From contig CP119314.1 of NCBI GenBank assembly GCA_029202385.1, positions 2,606,501 through 2,670,500 on the forward strand: DNA of 64,000 nucleotides, given 5' to 3'. Numbering within the stretch: position 1 is the stretch's first letter; each line of letters starts with the position of its first letter. Of the stretch, positions 61,969 through 64,000 are shown piece by piece. This stretch comes from Candidatus Sphingomonas phytovorans (lineage in GTDB: Bacteria; Pseudomonadota; Alphaproteobacteria; Sphingomonadales; Sphingomonadaceae). The position numbers and the translations under genes are program-made. The notes beneath the pieces are model-generated. The model did not search any database. It worked only from the letters and a program-made list of their open reading frames with translations, and was not told the DNA's origin.

Positions 61969-63432
61969 TCACGATTGTTGCCCCTGGATCTGCGTGTTCC
62001 CGCCGCCCATCAGCACGAAGCTGTCTTTGGTCCCGCCGCCCTGCGACGAGTTGACCACCAGCGAGCCCTCCTTGAGCGCAACGCGAGTCAGGCCGCCGGG
62101 CACCACCTGGACTCCCCTGGAACCAGTCAGCACGAAAGGCCGGAAATCGACGTGACGCGGGGCGAGGCCGCTGTCGCTCAGGGTGGGCACGGTCGACAGC
62201 GCGAGCGTGGGCTGCGCGATATAGCGGTGCGGCTCAGCGATCAGCGCGGCGCGGAAGGTTTCGATCTCTGCCCTGGTCGCGGTCGGGCCGACGAGCATGC
62301 CATAGCCGCCCGAGCCGTCGACCAGCTTCACCACGACATCCTCGAGATTGTCGAGGACGTATTTCAATGCCTGCGGCTCGCGGCAACGCCAGGTCTCGAC
62401 ATTGGGCAGCTTCGGCTCGCCGCCCGAATAGAAACGGACGATCTCCGGCATGTAGCTGTAGATTGCCTTGTCGTCGGCGATGCCGTTGCCCGGCGCGTTG
62501 AGCAGGGCGACATTGCCCGCAGCATAAGCGGCGATCAGGCCAGGCACGCCGAGCATCGAATCCGGGCGAAACACCAAAGGATCGAGATAGTCGTCGTCGA
62601 TACGGCGGTAGATCACATCGACCTTCACCCGGCCGGCAATGGTGCGCATCCAGACGATATCGTCGTCGACCACCAGGTCAGCCGCCTCGACCAACTCGAT
62701 GCCCATCGAATCCGCGAGGAAGCTATGTTCGTAATAGGCCGAGTTGTAGTGGCCGGGCGTCAGCACGACACAGACCGGATTCTGGCCCGAGCCGTGCGGC
62801 GCGACCGACTTCATCGTCTCAAGCAGCCGGTCGGGATAGCTGTCCACCGCCGCCACGCGGAAGTCGCGGAACAGTTCGGGACAGAGGCGCAGCATCGCCT
62901 CGCGATTTTCGAGCATATAGCTGACGCCGGAGGGCGTGCGGGCATTATCCTCGAGCACGAAGAATTCGTCGGGCCCGGTGCGGACGAGATCGATGCCGCA
63001 GATATGGGCCCAGATGCCGTGCGGCGGCCGCATGCCGGCAATCTCCGGGCGGAATTGCGGGTTGCCGAAGATCAGGTCCTCGGGAAGGACACCCGCCTTG
63101 AGGATCTTCCGATCGCCATAGATGTCATCGAGGAACGCGTTGATCGCCTCGACCCGCTGCACCAGCCCTTCGGACAGGCGCGACCATTCGTCGGCGAGGA
63201 AGATGCGCGGGACGATGTCGAACGGGATGATGCGTTCCGACGCGTCGCTGTCGCCATAAACCGCGAAGGTGATGCCGAGCTGGCGGAAGGTCGCCTCGGC
63301 CGATTGCTGGCGGCGGCGCAATTCGGCGTCGGGCGTCTCCTCAAGCCAGTCGCCAAGCGCGGCGAGTTCCGGTCGCGGCGTGGTCGAGCCGCTCTGCCCC
63401 ATGATCTCGTCAAACGCGCGTCGTGTCCCCAT
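61969..63432 (-). CDS. Circularly permuted ATP-grasp (type 2) protein
   Basis: 487 residues. The COG2308/DUF404-407 order is seen: IPFDIVPRIFLADEWSRLSE, FVLEDNARTPSGVSYMLENR, PGHYNSAYYEHSFLAD, RRIDDDYLDPLVFRPDSMLG and KLVDGSGGYGMLVGP. These include probable ATP and metal ligands. The family probably forms amide bonds to short peptides. First gene of the operon with alpha-E and transglutaminase-like partners. ATG 63432 is chosen; an ATG ten residues in is possible. Confidence 0.93.
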   Translation of the reverse strand: MGTRRAFDEIMGQSGSTTPRPELAALGDWLEETPDAELRRRQQSAEATFRQLGITFAVYGDSDASERIIPFDIVPRIFLADEWSRLSEGLVQRVEAINAFLDDIYGDRKILKAGVLPEDLIFGNPQFRPEIAGMRPPHGIWAHICGIDLVRTGPDEFFVLEDNARTPSGVSYMLENREAMLRLCPELFRDFRVAAVDSYPDRLLETMKSVAPHGSGQNPVCVVLTPGHYNSAYYEHSFLADSMGIELVEAADLVVDDDIVWMRTIAGRVKVDVIYRRIDDDYLDPLVFRPDSMLGVPGLIAAYAAGNVALLNAPGNGIADDKAIYSYMPEIVRFYSGGEPKLPNVETWRCREPQALKYVLDNLEDVVVKLVDGSGGYGMLVGPTATRAEIETFRAALIAEPHRYIAQPTLALSTVPTLSDSGLAPRHVDFRPFVLTGSRGVQVVPGGLTRVALKEGSLVVNSSQGGGTKDSFVLMGGGNTQIQGQQS

Positions 63433-64000
63433 AGAAACGGTAAAGCCCCCGTATGACCGCCTGGTTCCATGCTGCGATGTTTTGCTGCGGCGCACAAGGG
63501 GCGTTCTTCACGCCGTAAAATGTCCGGGCGCCGATGGTCAAAATCGAACGCTTGGTACCCGCGTGCCAGAGGCGCGAACGGCCCTTTTTTAGTCAACGAT
63601 GGGAAGGCTGGCCGGCCCGGAAGACGAGAAGCATGCAGAATCTTTAGGCAAGGTAATTGTCGATATCGGCCTCTGTCACGCCTCCCCCTTGGGACACCCG
63701 ATCCGCCGAAAGGCCAAGGTTTGGCATACCCATCGATCGGACTGGAATAGCAGCATAAATATTCTCATCGTTTTTCTAACTGACATATTCAGCCACCGCG
63801 TGCCTCCATGCGCAGTTTCACATCTACCGCTTGCAACCGCGAGTCATTCAATCCGGATATGGACTCTTTCAGAGAAAAGCATACGTTTCATCATAACACG
63901 AATCGAAAGCTCTAAAATCGAAGCGCTTTATCGACGAGCAGGCAGCAGTCGTTATTACATTTTCCTGACTTTAATCGATGTTCAATTTACGTTCCGTGAC
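63433..64000. other. Gene-free right end of the window
   Basis: 568 nt without a supportable gene; AT content rises after 63770. A short minus-strand frame ending VTEADIDNYLA with stop at 63642-63644 is open for only ~35 codons. It looks like a gene remnant or chance. Confidence 0.5.

Noticed and set aside
61975..63456. 493-codon plus-strand frame
   Set aside because: Perfect antisense shadow of the ATP-grasp gene with a low-complexity, His/Asp-rich translation.
63642..63770. Short minus-strand frame ending VTEADIDNYLA
   Set aside because: Only ~35 codons between stops, no ribosome-binding site for a sensible start; may be a gene remnant, not supportable as a gene.
1..64000. tRNA, rRNA, riboswitch or CRISPR array
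   Set aside because: None was recognised on reading; a tRNAscan-SE and Infernal run would be needed to exclude small RNAs.

Overview
The window is high-GC chromosomal DNA from an alphaproteobacterium, most likely a sphingomonad (Sphingomonas or a close relative). The evidence is a CtrA cell-cycle regulator with an apparent CtrA box and GANTC (CcrM) sites upstream, a bactofilin, an RcnB-like secreted protein, a Bpt aminoacyl-tRNA-protein transferase, an alphaproteobacterial pyruvate dehydrogenase arrangement and families of short GC-rich palindromic repeats between genes. No rRNA, tRNA or CRISPR array was seen. All assignments come from reading the sequence; no database search was run.

Layout. 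1-3.4 kb: a subtilisin-like protease and a metallo-beta-lactamase-fold protein in one operon, then a small acidic protein. 3.4-13 kb: valine catabolism on the minus strand (acyl-CoA dehydrogenase, 3-hydroxyisobutyryl-CoA hydrolase, enoyl-CoA hydratase, mmsB), headed by a polysaccharide deacetylase. A divergent seven-helix AraC-type regulator and a sterol-desaturase-like enzyme separate this from mmsA. 13.1-16.9 kb: a lower-GC island of broken genes (Rhs tip, two REP-associated tyrosine transposases fused tail to tail, a two-helix membrane protein, an IS5-type remnant and a frameshifted secreted protein). It is flanked by two 51-bp direct repeats and appears to sit in what was the divergent mmsA/lysR control region. 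17-25 kb: LysR and GreA/B-like genes, a YaiI-type protein, a small HTH protein, and a complete RND efflux operon.

25-34 kb is rich in storage-lipid genes: a PhaE-like protein, PhaC, a GNAT, an alpha/beta hydrolase, a phasin, a wax-ester synthase/DGAT and a self-sufficient CYP102-type P450. 34-41 kb holds two polytopic membrane proteins, a bactofilin, a GFA protein, an acetyltransferase of the CatB (XAT) type, a rifamycin ADP-ribosyltransferase (Arr) and an amidohydrolase. 41.5-45.4 kb encodes PDH E2 and E3 with a thioesterase and a DUF559 nuclease-like gene between them. 45.5-53.9 kb is housekeeping and stress functions (UspA, M28 peptidase, RcnB-like, fRMsr, ArfB, RluA-type synthase, M15 peptidase, WrbA, pirin and its divergent LysR). 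54-64 kb holds ctrA, a GIY-YIG gene bracketed by palindromes, an amidohydrolase/dehydrogenase pair, threonine ammonia-lyase, a 227-bp gap with eight GANTC sites, bpt, and an ATP-grasp/alpha-E/transglutaminase-like operon whose transglutaminase lacks its nucleophile.

The strongest leads are the GANTC cluster before bpt, the 51-bp repeat-bounded Rhs/RAYT island, the cysteine-less transglutaminase in a peptide-ligase-type operon, the ctrA control region, and the protease/MBL pair at the left edge, which may continue outside the window.
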